A program made the position numbers and the translations under genes. Below are positions 1 through 5,219 of a DNA stretch of 5,219 nucleotides, in pieces. This DNA comes from Candidatus Poseidoniaceae archaeon (GTDB taxonomy: Archaea; Thermoplasmatota; Poseidoniia; Poseidoniales; Poseidoniaceae). Under the pieces are notes generated by a model. It saw only the letters and a program-made list of their open reading frames with translations. It was not told the DNA's origin and did no database searches. Each line of letters begins with the position of its first letter. Position 1 is the first letter of the stretch. Location of the stretch: the NCBI GenBank assembly GCA_013330925.1, contig DUHJ01000186.1:1-5219 (forward strand). Reading direction: 5' to 3'.

Positions 1-1327
1 CCAACTACCGGCTCCGACCCGACACCCGTGCGCACATCCTGCACTACCCCCACCGCTCGATCACCAAGACCGACGCGATGGCGACCACGGGCTTCGACGA
101 GCGCCCTGGCGGTCAGAACTTCATCGTGGCCATCATGTCCCTGCACGGCTACAACATGCAGGACGCGGTGATCATGAACCGTGGGTCGGTGGAGCGCGCC
201 CTTGGCCGTTCGACCTTCAACCGGACCTACAACGCAGAACGCAAGCGTTTCCCCGGCGGCCAAATCGAAGAAATCGAGAAGCCCGGTTCCTCCCTTCAGG
301 AAGTCAAGGGCCTCAAGCCGGAAGCCTCCTACCAGCACCTCGAAGGTGACGGCCTGCCCGTCCCTGAGACCCACCTGGCCGGTGGCGACGTCTTGGTCGG
401 AAAGACCAGCCCACCTCGTTTCCTCGAAGAGTCGGGTGGCGGCACCTTCCTGCAAGCCCAAGAGCGCCGGGAGTCGTCCATGCTCGTTCGACACGGTGAG
501 ATGGGCCACGTGGACAACGTCTACGTGACCGAGTCCCTCGACAGCGGTCGCCTGGTTCGCGTCATCGTGCGCAGCCACAAGGTCCCCGAAGTCGGTGACA
601 AGTTCGCGTCCCGCCACGGCCAGAAGGGCGTCATCGGACGCCTGCTGGAGCCCGAGGACATGCCGTTCACCGAAGACGGTGTGGTTCCTGACCTCATCAT
701 CAACCCTCACGCGATTCCTTCGCGCATGACCGTCGCCCACGTCCTCGAGATGATCGGCGGCAAGGTCGGTTCCATGGAAGGACGCCGCATCAACGGCACC
801 GCCTTCCGTGGTGAGAAGGAGAGCAGCTTGCGCGACGCATTGGTCCGCAACGGCTTCGACCACTCCGGTCGTGAGCGAATGATCAACGGCGAAACCGGCG
901 AGGCATACCCCGCCGACATCTTCGTCGGTTGCATCTTCTACCAGCGGCTCCACCACCTGGTGTCCTCGAAGATTCACGCCCGCTCCCGCGGACGTGTCCA
1001 GATCCTTACCCGTCAGCCGACCGAAGGTCGTGCTCGCCAGGGTGGTCTCCGGTTTGGTGAGATGGAGCGTGACTGCCTCATCGCCCACGGTGCCTCGATG
1101 GTCATCAAGGACCGTCTCTTGGACGAGTCCGACGGCATTGACCTCTACGTCTGCCAAGAATCCGGTCACATCGCGTGGTACGATCCGAAACGCAACACAT
1201 ACGTCAGCCCCATCGCCGGGGACGGTGCGGAGGTCTACAAGGTGCAGACCTCATACGCATTCAAGCTGCTGCTTGACGAGATGAAGAGTCTCGGAGTGGC
1301 CATGCGCCTAGAACTGGAGGACCGTCG

Positions 1328-1331
<4 letters not shown>
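1..1331 (+). CDS. rpoB: DNA-directed RNA polymerase subunit B (RPB2 homologue), C-terminal part, 5' truncated by window
   Basis: The reading frame is open from the window edge (first full codon at base 3) to TGA at 1329-1331, giving 442 residues; codon at base 3n is residue n. The ATG at 78 is internal, because the upstream codons already read as RPB2 (RPDTRAHILHYP). B is the second-largest RNAP subunit and forms half of the active cleft in the cytoplasm. Visible motifs in order: GYNMQDAVIMN (residues 50-60), GKTSPPRFL, GDKFASRHGQKGVIG (198-212; K200 and K208 match yeast Rpb2 K979 and K987), DLIINPHAIPSRMT, KIHARSRGRVQ, PTEGRARQGGLRFGEMERDC, and the C-terminal clamp anchor ending YAFKLLLDEMKSL. 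Oddities: Gln in place of Glu in GYNxED, and three of four C-terminal zinc cysteines missing. Whether the full gene is intact or split into B''/B' cannot be told from this window. It overlaps rpoA1 by 4 bases. Confidence 0.97.
1152..1217 (+). other. Degenerate C-terminal zinc site of subunit B
   Basis: In archaeal B and yeast Rpb2 (C1163, C1166, C1182, C1185) this segment has the pattern VCxxCG...YxCPxCGD and binds zinc at the clamp base. Here the aligned segment reads VCQESG, then YVSPIAGD: Cys is kept at residue 384, but the other three positions are Ser387 (TCC), Ser402 (AGC) and Ala405 (GCC). The spacing and flanking residues are preserved, so the fold is probably retained without zinc. 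The family pattern is from memory; the residues present are read directly. Confidence 0.85.
1316..1320 (+). promoter_or_regulatory. Ribosome binding site for rpoA1
   Basis: GGAGG lies inside the last codons of rpoB, 7 bases before the ATG at 1328. It matches the archaeal anti-Shine-Dalgarno (CCUCC) and supports this start over internal ATGs. Confidence 0.8.

Positions 1332-5219
<3,888 letters not shown>

Noticed and set aside
78..80. ATG at 78 as the start of the first gene
   Set aside because: The 25 codons upstream to base 3 are open and read as conserved RPB2 sequence, so the gene begins outside the window.

Overview
This window is one uninterrupted block of archaeal RNA polymerase large-subunit genes, all on the + strand: the 3' part of rpoB (subunit B, the RPB2 homologue), the whole of rpoA1 (subunit A', first part of the RPB1 homologue), and the 5' part of rpoA2 (subunit A'', second part of RPB1). 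The split of the largest subunit into A' and A'' in the order B-A'-A'' is an archaeal hallmark. The DNA is GC-rich with many G/C third positions. The proteins are acidic and mesophile-like, and their divergent euryarchaeal flavour best fits a planktonic Thermoplasmatota lineage such as Marine Group II (Poseidoniia). The phylum-level call is an inference from sequence feel, not from a tree.

Layout: bases 1-1331 encode the C-terminal 442 residues of B (hybrid-binding and clamp-anchor part, with the NTP-contacting lysines). Bases 1328-4528 encode a 1066-residue A' with the catalytic NADFDGD loop and the bridge helix. From 4528 to the window end lie the first 230 residues of A'', reaching through the first half of the trigger loop. 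The B/A' junction is an ATGA overlap and the A'/A'' junction a TGATG overlap. Each start is preceded by a good Shine-Dalgarno sequence, so the three chains look co-transcribed and translationally coupled. There is no intergenic DNA, and no promoter, terminator, RNA gene, repeat or mobile element is visible.

The genes are housekeeping, but the polymerase is an unusual version. Two of the three clamp-base zinc sites have lost ligands: B keeps one of four cysteines, and the first A' site reads C-D-S-H in register. The near-universal Glu of the B motif GYNxED is Gln. The start of the bridge helix has six substitutions in a normally near-invariant stretch. A' carries an insertion of about 125-139 residues with two cysteine pairs between the dock region and the active site. 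Finally, both sides of the A'/A'' split carry add-ons: a 41-residue acidic tail on A', and a helix-hairpin-helix-like domain plus basic linker at the N-terminus of A''. All reading frames are clean, so these look like real lineage-specific features and not decay. Comparisons with family consensus are from memory and need an alignment.
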